Positions 7,270-14,824 of a stretch of 42,680 nt of DNA are shown here, piece by piece. The DNA comes from a virus. A model generated the notes under the pieces. That model made no database searches, was not told the origin of the DNA, and saw nothing but the letters and a program-made list of their open reading frames with translations. A program made the position numbers and the translations under genes. The stretch spans positions 1 to 42,680 of IMG/VR virus record IMGVR_UViG_3300033182_000827, one strand, 5' to 3'. Within the stretch, counting starts at the first letter, position 1, and each line of letters starts with the position of its first letter.

Positions 7270-7843
7270 TATTCATATCATTGATGATTTTATTTCTGAA
7301 GAGTATCAAAATTTAATTGAAGATGTTGTATTCGGTGAAGATATTGATTATAAATTTATTGAAGATGTTGGACATATAAACAGTAAAAAAAATAAAAATT
7401 TTGGTTTTTGTCATTTATTTAGAGATGAAACTGTAAATTTTCCACGAAAACCTGTTGATTATTTTTTTGCTCCGTTAATTCATGATGGTATGAAAAAAAT
7501 TGAAAGAAAAGTTAGCTTCTTAAAAAGAGGTAGAATTTTTTTAACAACACCATCTCCTAATCTCAATCAAGATGTATATCACATTGACATACCAACTTAT
7601 CATATTGCATTTATATACTATGTAAACACTTGTGATGGTGGAACAACATTTACTAATAATTTTTTACCCCCTGAGGAAGAATTAAAATATCTAACAAAAT
7701 ATTACGAAGTAAATGAAATGAATGTTTATAAACAAGTAGAATCAAAAAAAGGTAGAGCAGTTATATTTAATGGTCTTAGATATCATTCATCATATCGACC
7801 CACAAATGGAATTAGAGCAGTTGTTAATTTCAATTTAATTTGA
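7256..7843 (+). CDS. 2-oxoglutarate/Fe(II)-dependent oxygenase 1
   Basis: 195 residues from ATG 7256 (MPLDDIHIIDDF); ATG 7241 would add five residues and a longer overlap with the upstream gene. Double-stranded beta-helix oxygenase signature: H109-x-D111 in YHIDIPTYHIAFIYYVN, G-G-T-T-F after it, H177 in GLRYHSSYRP and R187 in NGIRAVVNFN. These supply the two His, one Asp and the 2-oxoglutarate-binding Arg. Strand order and lengths match small phage-encoded prolyl-4-hydroxylase-like oxygenases. The substrate cannot be read from sequence. It lies between the U32-like gene and the halogenase, with its stop 14 bases before the halogenase start. Confidence 0.8.
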   Translation: MPLDDIHIIDDFISEEYQNLIEDVVFGEDIDYKFIEDVGHINSKKNKNFGFCHLFRDETVNFPRKPVDYFFAPLIHDGMKKIERKVSFLKRGRIFLTTPSPNLNQDVYHIDIPTYHIAFIYYVNTCDGGTTFTNNFLPPEEELKYLTKYYEVNEMNVYKQVESKKGRAVIFNGLRYHSSYRPTNGIRAVVNFNLI

Positions 7844-7857
7844 CTAAGGAATATATT

Positions 7858-9375
7858 ATGATAAAAAAAATTTTAATAGCAGGAGGTGGTAGTGCTGGTT
7901 GGATGACAGCATCTTTAATGGCAAAAGAATTTCCTGATTTAGATATAACTCTTGTTGAATCAAATAAAAAACTGACAATTGGTGTTGGTGAATCGACACT
8001 GGGACATATAAATTCTTATTTCAAGGTTTTGGGTTTAAAAGATAAAGATTGGATGTCTTCTTGCGATGCAACATATAAAAACTCAATACAATTTACAGAC
8101 TTTTATAAATTAGGACACAGATTTCAATATCCTTTTGGTGATTTTCATAATAATAATGGTGTAGATTATCACGATTTCTGTAAATTAATAAATTATTATG
8201 ATGATTTGACCACAAAAGATATGGTTGAGTTTTTTAATCTGAATTCTTTATTGGTTAGATATAACAAACAAATCAATAAAAACATATTAGGATTCGATCC
8301 AGAATATCATGTTGCATATCACATGGATGCTGAAAAATTGGGTATTTTTTTGAAAAATTTTTTCTGTAAAAATGTAAAACATGTTATAGGTCATATTCAA
8401 TTTGTGGGTAAATCAGAAACTGGCATTGATCATATTATAGTTGATGGTCAAAAATTTTCTGCTGATTTATATTTTGATTGCACAGGATTTAGTTCAGTAT
8501 TAATGAATGCATATTCAAATGAAAATTTTTATAAACCATTTAAATATCTGATAAATGACAGGGCATTTGTTTCAAGAAGAAATTACAGCGATGAAAATGA
8601 TCAGAGACAAAATATAAAAAATGTAACTGATTGTAAAGGTATGAAATATGGATGGAAATGGACAATTCCTTTATGGAATAAAATCAGTAGAGGGTATGTG
8701 TTTTCATCTAGATTTGATAATGAAGAAAAAATAGCAGAAGAATTTTCAAATGACACGGGAGATGATGATTTTAGAAAAATTGAATTTGTCAGTGGTTATA
8801 GAAAATTTTCTTGGTACAAAAATATTGTCAGTATAGGATTAAGTTCTGGATTTATTGAGCCTTTAGAATCGACAGGATTATTTACAACACATGAAAATTT
8901 ATTGAGAGTTTTAAAGATATTAAAATTAAATGATTTAGAAGTAAATTCTATTGATAAAACAATTTATAATAAATCAGTTGAAAGACATTTGACAGGTCTG
9001 TCAGAATTTGTTTCTATGCATTATGCATTATCTAGAAGAACTGATAGTAAATACTGGAAATACGTAAGAGAAAAATATGATTATAATGAAATGAATAATT
9101 ATATTGATTTTTTTATATCATCAGCGCAAAATTTAGGATCAATTTTTTATAAAAAATTTGATGTAAACTTTTTAGAGGGCATGTTATTTATTTTACCTGG
9201 TATGGGTTTTTTGCCAACTACAAAAACTGATATTTTGTCTGATAATACAAACTATTACATGTTACAGGAACAGCGTCAAAAAGTTTTTAAAGATTTGAAA
9301 AACAGACGACAGTTAGTTACTACATTTGAAGATAATTTTGATTATATCAAAAGACATATTTATGATGAAGACTAG
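7858..9375 (+). CDS. Flavin-dependent halogenase (tryptophan halogenase type)
   Basis: 505 residues, the family's normal length. Start at ATG 7858 is supported by AAGGA at 7846-7850. FAD-binding GGGSAGWMTA at residues 9-18 (GxGxxG type), GVGESTLGHIN at 42-52, and K74 in CDATYK, aligned with the catalytic Lys (K79 in PrnA/RebH). The halogenase hallmark W-x-W-x-I-P is present as W266-K-W268-T-I270-P271. E337-S338 in FIEPLESTGLF matches the Glu/Ser (RebH E357/S358) at the active site. All diagnostic residues are intact, so it is predicted active: it would use reduced FAD, oxygen and halide to make a hypohalous species for a substrate. No flavin reductase is visible here; it would rely on the host. 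Known relatives include VirX1 of a marine cyanophage, which iodinates many substrates. Confidence 0.9.
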   Translation: MIKKILIAGGGSAGWMTASLMAKEFPDLDITLVESNKKLTIGVGESTLGHINSYFKVLGLKDKDWMSSCDATYKNSIQFTDFYKLGHRFQYPFGDFHNNNGVDYHDFCKLINYYDDLTTKDMVEFFNLNSLLVRYNKQINKNILGFDPEYHVAYHMDAEKLGIFLKNFFCKNVKHVIGHIQFVGKSETGIDHIIVDGQKFSADLYFDCTGFSSVLMNAYSNENFYKPFKYLINDRAFVSRRNYSDENDQRQNIKNVTDCKGMKYGWKWTIPLWNKISRGYVFSSRFDNEEKIAEEFSNDTGDDDFRKIEFVSGYRKFSWYKNIVSIGLSSGFIEPLESTGLFTTHENLLRVLKILKLNDLEVNSIDKTIYNKSVERHLTGLSEFVSMHYALSRRTDSKYWKYVREKYDYNEMNNYIDFFISSAQNLGSIFYKKFDVNFLEGMLFILPGMGFLPTTKTDILSDNTNYYMLQEQRQKVFKDLKNRRQLVTTFEDNFDYIKRHIYDED

Positions 9376-9973
9376 AAAAATAAGAAATGTGATATCTAAT
9401 TCTTATCGATTGTATTTAGAAAATCAATTATTGAATTCAAATGTTTGGTCTTATTTAAGATCAGTTGTCAGAACAGATTTAACTACTAATGATGACAGTT
9501 TTGGATTTACTGTCTATAGAACACCTTTTATAGAACCCCCAGAAGTAAAACATGAAATATTTTATAATATGCTAACTGGTTTATATTTTAACTTATTGGA
9601 AGGTTTTAAATTAAAAAATATCGATATTTTAAGAATTCGTTTAGGACTAATTTTAAATTCAGGAAAATTTATTGTAAATACACCTCATGTTGATTTTGAC
9701 TATGACCATCCTGTGGCAAATAATCATGTCAATATTTTATATTATTTTAATTCCACTAATGCGCCTACTTATTTGTATGAAGAAACTAGTGAAAATATTA
9801 AAGATACTGTAACATATGGGGTAGAAAATAAGTTTAAAGTAAAAAAAATAATGAATTGCGAGAAGAATACTGCATATATTTTTGATGGTAGTTATTTTCA
9901 TTCCAGTTCTAAACCAACAGATGAAAAATACAGATTAGTTTTAAATTTAAATGGAAAAATATATGAAAATTGA
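9362..9973 (+). CDS. 2-oxoglutarate/Fe(II)-dependent oxygenase 2
   Basis: 203 residues from ATG 9362 (a second ATG follows directly). Signature: H109-V-D111 in NTPHVDFDYDHP, then HVNILYYFNS, H180 in GSYFHSSSKP and R191 in KYRLVLNLN. The spacing (His109, Asp111, distal His ~180, Arg ~190) is nearly the same as in oxygenase 1 and the strand texts YYVN/YYFN, F-H-S-S and RLVLNLN/RAVVNFN align, so the two are probably paralogues from an old duplication. The gene overlaps the halogenase by 14 bases and the third oxygenase by 11, which argues for one cotranslated unit. Substrate unknown. Confidence 0.8.
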   Translation: MMKTRKIRNVISNSYRLYLENQLLNSNVWSYLRSVVRTDLTTNDDSFGFTVYRTPFIEPPEVKHEIFYNMLTGLYFNLLEGFKLKNIDILRIRLGLILNSGKFIVNTPHVDFDYDHPVANNHVNILYYFNSTNAPTYLYEETSENIKDTVTYGVENKFKVKKIMNCEKNTAYIFDGSYFHSSSKPTDEKYRLVLNLNGKIYEN

Positions 9974-10595
9974 AAATTTATTCCCCGTACCAATTATTAT
10001 AAGTTCTGCCGATGACACAAAAAATGAGATTGATAAGGAAATAAATTCTACTATTAAAGAAATTTATGACAATGAGAAATTTGAATATCTCTCCTATGTG
10101 AATAAAAAATTTAAAAGAACTGAACATGGTTTGAATTATAAAATACAATCGGATATAATTGAAGATTTTAAAATGGATAATTTAAAAACTAAAATTCAAA
10201 CTACTCTAAATGAATATCATAAAAAAATTAGATGGAATACATTTTTGGCAGAAGATAATAATGTCTATAGTCTTGAAAACTCATGGTTAAACATTATTGA
10301 ACCGAATACATTTTCTCATGAATATCATTCGCATCCACAATATGATATATCTGGGGTATATTATCATCAAATCACCAGAGAAACTGGGGGAATTTGTTTT
10401 AAAAATCCAAATATTATGGTTGAAAATATGTCATTCCCTTCAGGTCCGATTTCCCCTCAGAGTATAGAATACTTACCAAAAAATGGAGATTTATATTTGT
10501 TTCCTAGTTGGTTGACCCACTGTACGTTTAATAATAATGATACAAATGATAGAATTAGTATTGCATTTAATATAAAAATGATTCAGGATAGATAA
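9963..10595 (+). CDS. 2OG-Fe(II) oxygenase 3, PF13759/TIGR02466 type
   Basis: 210 residues from ATG 9963 (MKIENLFPVPI). It is a different oxygenase subfamily from the two upstream: N-terminal FPVPI, then S-W-L-N near residue 110, a His-rich stretch H119-E-Y-H122-S-H124-P followed by D-I-S-G-V-Y-Y-H, then G-D-L-Y-L-F-P-S-W-L-T-H186 and R197-I-S-I-A-F-N. This is the profile I know for the TIGR02466 family of putative 2-oxoglutarate oxygenases, common in marine phages, whose substrates are unknown. Which of H119, H122 and H124 bind iron cannot be decided here. Last gene of the enzyme cassette; a promoter-like element overlaps its stop. Confidence 0.85.
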   Translation: MKIENLFPVPIIISSADDTKNEIDKEINSTIKEIYDNEKFEYLSYVNKKFKRTEHGLNYKIQSDIIEDFKMDNLKTKIQTTLNEYHKKIRWNTFLAEDNNVYSLENSWLNIIEPNTFSHEYHSHPQYDISGVYYHQITRETGGICFKNPNIMVENMSFPSGPISPQSIEYLPKNGDLYLFPSWLTHCTFNNNDTNDRISIAFNIKMIQDR

Positions 10596-10598
10596 ATA
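10591..10598 (+). promoter_or_regulatory. Candidate late promoter box (7/8 match to TATAAATA)
   Basis: GATAAATA differs from the T4 late box TATAAATA only in the first base and lies 31 bases before the ATG of the next gene, similar to the spacing of the two perfect boxes in the head module. It overlaps the stop of the third oxygenase. Weak because of A+T-rich background. Confidence 0.35.
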
Positions 10599-10628
10599 AA
10601 TGTATTAATAATCTAGGAAATTAAATAC

Positions 10629-11096
10629 ATGAATGCACAAAAAGTTACTAATAAAATTTTATTGGTTGATAATTTTTCAGATAGATTAGAATACGTTAAA
10701 AATAAAACTATCGATAGGTTATCACACAACAATGGCGATGAACAAAATGACATTTTACAAGATTTTAGTTTAGAATCAAATAAAATATTTGAAATCAAAA
10801 GTAATTTTTATTTTTTCAAATATTTACAGCATTGTGAATTATTGAATATAATTCCAATAAATTATCAAAGAAATGCAATAAAAGAAAAAATTTTTGATAC
10901 AACTTTAATGACGGGAATTTTATTTACTGATTCATCAGATGTTGAATTCATTAATATTGATGCTCTTAAAATTGTTTGTAAGCCTAACAGATTTTTATTG
11001 TTTTCTTCTTTGCTTGGATATAATTTTGAAACTTCAATTCAAGATAAAATTTATTTAAAATTTGTTATAGAAAAAAAGAATACATATGGCGTCTGA
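10629..11096 (+). CDS. Hypothetical protein downstream of oxygenase cassette
   Basis: 155 residues, no signal peptide, no recognised motif. Residues 1-60 are charged and mixed (NAQKVTNKILLVDNFSDR). The C-terminal half has strands FEIKSNFYFFKYLQH, DALKIVCKPNRFLLFSS and KIYLKFVIEKK. The last two loosely resemble the final strands of a double-stranded beta-helix oxygenase, but the distal His and the Arg are missing, so it may be a degenerate or non-catalytic jelly-roll; this is speculation. It follows the third oxygenase by 33 bases behind a promoter-like box and overlaps the next fibre gene by 11 bases. Confidence 0.5.
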   Translation: MNAQKVTNKILLVDNFSDRLEYVKNKTIDRLSHNNGDEQNDILQDFSLESNKIFEIKSNFYFFKYLQHCELLNIIPINYQRNAIKEKIFDTTLMTGILFTDSSDVEFINIDALKIVCKPNRFLLFSSLLGYNFETSIQDKIYLKFVIEKKNTYGV

Positions 11097-11664
11097 ACTA
11101 ACTGTTGATAAAATATCACCCAATATTAGTGATACTGTAGAAATTGAAAAATTGAGTGGTTCAATACCTACAGGATATAGAATTACAGGAACAGATACAG
11201 GCAGTATTTATGCTCCTGGAATGATAGTTGCTGTACACGTAATTGAAAATTCGACCAGAACAACCATTGCAGATAATACGGAGTATCAGTTTGGTGTATT
11301 TACTAAAAAATTTGCCGATACTTATATTCAATATCAAGTTCTTATGCATGGAGATGATCAGGTTGATTGTGATGCAAGTGGATTATATTTAGCATTTGAG
11401 TCTTTAAATGTTCAAAAATTTAAGGAAAGAACATTAGTAAGACAAGATTCAATCGGCAGTGGAAACAATGAGGAATGCGCCATATGGGGATTGGGACATA
11501 CAACAGGGTTGACTTATGCCGAACAAGTTACGGTTTATTGGGGAACTGATACTACAAGTTCTCGTCCCTTTGTAATTTGGAATCCCAACGAATCTGATGA
11601 ATCTAGATTTAATGGTCAAAGAAGAAGTTGTATAGTTATAAACGAAATTGTGGATTTTCCCTAA
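11086..11664 (+). CDS. Fibre protein with MASELTVDKI N-terminus
   Basis: 192 residues. N-terminus MASELTVDKISP matches the S-x-L-x-V-D-x-I attachment-like segment of neighbouring fibre proteins; residues ~20-45 (SIPTGYRITGTDTGSIYAPGMIV) resemble the 'G-x-T-x-x-P' segment that follows this N-terminus in marine phage fibre proteins. The rest is a single beta-rich domain ending RRSCIVINEIVDFP, the usual 'I-x-EI' final strand. It is joined to the next gene by TAATG. Structural role is inferred from the shared N-terminus and position. Confidence 0.65.
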   Translation: MASELTVDKISPNISDTVEIEKLSGSIPTGYRITGTDTGSIYAPGMIVAVHVIENSTRTTIADNTEYQFGVFTKKFADTYIQYQVLMHGDDQVDCDASGLYLAFESLNVQKFKERTLVRQDSIGSGNNEECAIWGLGHTTGLTYAEQVTVYWGTDTTSSRPFVIWNPNESDESRFNGQRRSCIVINEIVDFP

Positions 11665-12290
11665 TGTCTAGCATTTTAAAAGTTGATTCTCTAAAAAATA
11701 GCAGTGGATCAACTTTTTATTATAGAAATAATCAATTTAAAAATATCACAATTGACGAATCGTGCGAAATTTCTAATTCTATCTTAAGAAAAAATGATAT
11801 TATAGTATCACACAAGTTCACAACATCACCATATTTAAATTTCAAAATTAATTATAATGCAAACAGTTTTGTGCCAGGTACACTTATTAATATGGGAGTG
11901 CCTAGTAATTCAAATAATTGGTATAGAGTAAGATTTGAAACAATTGTCGATGATCAAGATGATGTTGCTGGTGGTTTTGGTTTTTCGATTTATCGAAAGG
12001 TTGGTGATAATGATCCCGAAAGGGTTCAAAGCAGTGGAAATGCTGCATATTATATAAACAATATAACCGATTGGTATGTGAATGCTTTTATTCATGGATA
12101 TATTCCTGCTGTAAACAATAAGGATGAACATATATTTTATATAACATGTAGTGGTTTAGGTGAAACAGAATTTAGAATGAATTGCAGTATTGGTGATGAT
12201 CATCGCAGAAACAATTGGCAAAATAACATTATGGAGATTACTGAATATAATGGTGATTTAGTTGATAGTGGGTTATTAACGAGATACTAA
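11664..12290 (+). CDS. Fibre protein, trio B copy 1
   Basis: 208 residues starting at the ATG overlapping the previous stop (TAATG). N-terminus MSSILKVDSLKN. Residues ~45-65 read IVSHKFTTS..., then M-G-V-P-S-N-S-N-N-W-Y-R, GGFGFSIYRKVG, and the C-terminus NNIMEITEYNGDLVDSGLLTRY. The same blocks occur in order in the next two genes (MG[VI]PK.E.NW[YF]R; G[FGI]S.YRKVG; NNxxEITEYxGDFV), so this is a tandem paralogue family. Function of the domain is unknown; probably a trimeric head domain of a fibre. Confidence 0.65.
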   Translation: MSSILKVDSLKNSSGSTFYYRNNQFKNITIDESCEISNSILRKNDIIVSHKFTTSPYLNFKINYNANSFVPGTLINMGVPSNSNNWYRVRFETIVDDQDDVAGGFGFSIYRKVGDNDPERVQSSGNAAYYINNITDWYVNAFIHGYIPAVNNKDEHIFYITCSGLGETEFRMNCSIGDDHRRNNWQNNIMEITEYNGDLVDSGLLTRY

Positions 12291-12916
12291 TGTCTAGCAT
12301 TTTAAAAATAGATAATATTAAAAATTTAAATAACGAAATTATTTTTGATAATGGAACTTTAAAAAATGTTGTAATCGATGAAAGTTGTAGTTTTTCAGAA
12401 GATATAGAAAATTATTATGATGTTGTTGTAAATCATAAATTCACTTCGTCAGATGATACAGAAATAACCATTAATAGTTCAGCAGGTCATTATTATATTG
12501 GTAATACTGAAATTAATATGGGAATACCGAAAAAAGAAAATAATTGGTACAGATTATATTTTTATAGTGCTATTCAGGACGCTTCTAGCAGTAATGGCGG
12601 TTTAGGATTTTCTTTTTATCGTAAAGTTGGAACTGGATCATTTATTAGAGTTTTAGGGCAGGGTATACATGCAAATTATGATAATGCAATGTCCGACTGG
12701 GGAAATAACCATGATATGTTGGCCTATATTCCAGCAGCAAATGCGATAGATGAACATTCTTTTAGGGTTTATGTGCATATGCACGGCAATTATTTTAGGG
12801 TGAATAAAATAACAAATGAAAATGAAATGTTTAAGGGGGGTTTTAATAACAATATTTTTGAGATAACAGAATATGATGGTGATTTTGTTGAAAATGGGCG
12901 TTTCGAAAGGTATTAA
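12290..12916 (+). CDS. Fibre protein, trio B copy 2
   Basis: 208 residues, started at TAATG. N-terminus MSSILKIDNIKN. Same block order as its neighbours: VVVNHKFTSS, NMGIPKKENNWYR, GFSFYRKVGTGS, and NNIFEITEYDGDFVENGRF. Its middle (YGQG/LGQGIHANYD, LAYIPAANAIDEH) is closest to copy 3, where GQGRHAQYENN is found. Sequence identity among the three is concentrated in these frame strands; loops vary. Coupled both sides by TAATG. No function beyond fibre is indicated. Confidence 0.65.
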   Translation: MSSILKIDNIKNLNNEIIFDNGTLKNVVIDESCSFSEDIENYYDVVVNHKFTSSDDTEITINSSAGHYYIGNTEINMGIPKKENNWYRLYFYSAIQDASSSNGGLGFSFYRKVGTGSFIRVLGQGIHANYDNAMSDWGNNHDMLAYIPAANAIDEHSFRVYVHMHGNYFRVNKITNENEMFKGGFNNNIFEITEYDGDFVENGRFERY

Positions 12917-13626
12917 TGTCAAGCATTATTAGGGTTGATAGTATCATAGACAAAGACAATGATAATGAATTTTTTGATGTTAAGAATAAAAAAATAAAAA
13001 ATTGTTCTTTTAAAACCAAGAGTATAAATTTCAATAAAAAATTTAAAAATCCAATAGTTGTTAATCAAAGATTTACGTCTTCGGGTACAGTCAATTTAAG
13101 CTTAACTAGCTCAAATGGTATTTATTATGTCCCTGATACTGAAATTAGTATGGGTGTACCAAAATCAGAAAAAAATTGGTTTAGAGTTCATTTTCAGTCT
13201 ATTTCAGATGATATGGGTGATGGTGGTAACTCGGGTATAGGATATTATTTATATCGTTATGTTGTGAATTATGATACCACTTGGATGTTACTTTATGGTC
13301 AAGGCCGTCATGCGCAATATGAGAATAATTTAGGTGATTTTTACTATAATACGACCGCAACATTTTATACGCAAGCAGTTGATGACATTAATGAACATAA
13401 GTATAGAATATATGCTTATTCATATGATGCTACGAATAGAAGAATTAATTCTAGTATAGGTGGTGATCTGAGACAATACGGGTGGGTTAACAATTGCATG
13501 GAAATTACAGAATATAATGGAGATTTTGTCGATTCTGGATTATTTGGAAAAAATCAATCCAGTAAAGGACATCTATTTGATATCAATACATATACGGGAT
13601 TTCGTGATACTTTAAAGGGTACATAA
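12916..13626 (+). CDS. Fibre protein, trio B copy 3 (extended)
   Basis: 236 residues. N-terminus MSSIIRVDSIID. Blocks: VVNQRFTSSG, SMGVPKSEKNWFR, YYLYRYVVN, YGQGRHAQYENN, NNCMEITEYNGDFVDSG. After the shared end it carries an extra ~30 residues (GLFGKNQSSKGHLFDINTYTGFRDTLKGT), absent from the two upstream copies, which suggests a change of the distal end after duplication. TAATG junctions on both sides. Role inferred as fibre. Confidence 0.65.
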   Translation: MSSIIRVDSIIDKDNDNEFFDVKNKKIKNCSFKTKSINFNKKFKNPIVVNQRFTSSGTVNLSLTSSNGIYYVPDTEISMGVPKSEKNWFRVHFQSISDDMGDGGNSGIGYYLYRYVVNYDTTWMLLYGQGRHAQYENNLGDFYYNTTATFYTQAVDDINEHKYRIYAYSYDATNRRINSSIGGDLRQYGWVNNCMEITEYNGDFVDSGLFGKNQSSKGHLFDINTYTGFRDTLKGT

Positions 13627-14813
13627 TGGGATTCAAAAATAATCTTAATGATTTATATTTTTCAGATATAAAAAATTCAGAAAATATTGAAACCGTTATA
13701 TCTGCTAGTGAAAATGCGGTAGATATTGATGTTGATGTTGATGTTGATAATAAAATTGAAACCGAATCATTAAATACAAATGAAATCACAAATGGAGTTT
13801 TAACGACAACAAAAATTCAAAGTACTAATGTGAAAAGAGAAATACAATATGAAACAGTTACATCACCTATAAATAATTTGGGTATTGAAAAAATGCGCAT
13901 ATGGTATGATTTTAATAATACAAGTTGTTGGGATAGATACGATTTTTATTGTTATGACATAATATCGGGTCTTGAAGCAGTTCTATGTAGACATGATGGT
14001 ACATATTCAAATAGTCATGTGTATCAGAGACCTGGATATCCATATGTATCGTCAAATATATATGTCATGGTTTCAAATAAATTTGGCGGACAACTTAGAA
14101 TAATAGGAACAGATTCTAATTTTTTCAACAGAATTCATACTGGTACTGTTAATAATTTTACGTTTTGCTTTATTCATTATAATAATTTAAATTTCTTTTC
14201 TTCGAATTGGGATGAAAACCCATATTCAAATGATGTTTTATATGGGGTAAAATGGAATTATTTGATATGGTATAATAATACATCAACAGGTGATTATTTT
14301 AAATTAAGAGCCATAACTCCCACTAGTTTAACGGCTGCGCATCATAGCAGTGAATGGTGGATAAACAATAATATAAATTCAACTAACATGAATCCAAGTT
14401 ATTATACTGATGGGTTATATTATCCATATACAAACACAAATCCTTTTAATGTTGGAATATTGGACTCTTGGCAATGTGTTTTTATGGAATTTTCAAATTG
14501 GGCAACACCAGGAAATTATACAAATTTAAAAATTTATCAATTTGACAATTCTAGTTTTGATTATACACCAACAACACCATATGAAGATGACATAAACATT
14601 GCAAATATCGCATTTGTTAAAAATTTTGATAATATAAGTTCAACACATCCTCTCATAATTGGTGGTACGACCAATAATAATGTAGAAGAAGATTCTTGGG
14701 GCTCATCTGCTGATGCAGCAATTGGTCCAATTATGTTTTTTGATGATATTCTGACATCAAGTGAAAGATTAAAAGTAGTGGATTATTACAAATCACAATT
14801 TTTTGGACAATAG
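13626..14813 (+). CDS. LamG/ConA-like lectin-fold fibre, pair member 1
   Basis: 395 residues. N-terminal ~75 residues are low complexity, with a DIDVDVDVD run (codons GAT GTT repeated) and Thr/Asn/Glu-rich text. From ~95: MRIWYDFNNTSCWDRYDF, i.e. the W.D......CWDR opening shared with the next gene. Later NNFTFCFIHYNN, WQCVFMEFS, TNLKIYQFDNSSF and the ending AAIGPIMFFDDILTSSERLKVVDYY, the pattern that closes LamG/Laminin-G (ConA-like lectin) domains ('iG.ilfyd.iLt..E...v..Yy'). This supports carbohydrate or surface binding by a jelly-roll lectin domain; ligand unknown. Coupled to trio B by TAATG. Confidence 0.7.
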   Translation: MGFKNNLNDLYFSDIKNSENIETVISASENAVDIDVDVDVDNKIETESLNTNEITNGVLTTTKIQSTNVKREIQYETVTSPINNLGIEKMRIWYDFNNTSCWDRYDFYCYDIISGLEAVLCRHDGTYSNSHVYQRPGYPYVSSNIYVMVSNKFGGQLRIIGTDSNFFNRIHTGTVNNFTFCFIHYNNLNFFSSNWDENPYSNDVLYGVKWNYLIWYNNTSTGDYFKLRAITPTSLTAAHHSSEWWINNNINSTNMNPSYYTDGLYYPYTNTNPFNVGILDSWQCVFMEFSNWATPGNYTNLKIYQFDNSSFDYTPTTPYEDDINIANIAFVKNFDNISSTHPLIIGGTTNNNVEEDSWGSSADAAIGPIMFFDDILTSSERLKVVDYYKSQFFGQ

Positions 14814-14824
14814 GATAAAATCTG

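Noticed and set aside
9326-9361. Longer N-terminus of oxygenase 2
   Set aside because: The extra residues lie inside the halogenase frame's coding end and start at a TTG; ATG 9362 gives the usual short overlap.
10629-11096. Fourth 2OG oxygenase
   Set aside because: No H-x-D and no distal His/Arg in the right places; only a vague strand resemblance.
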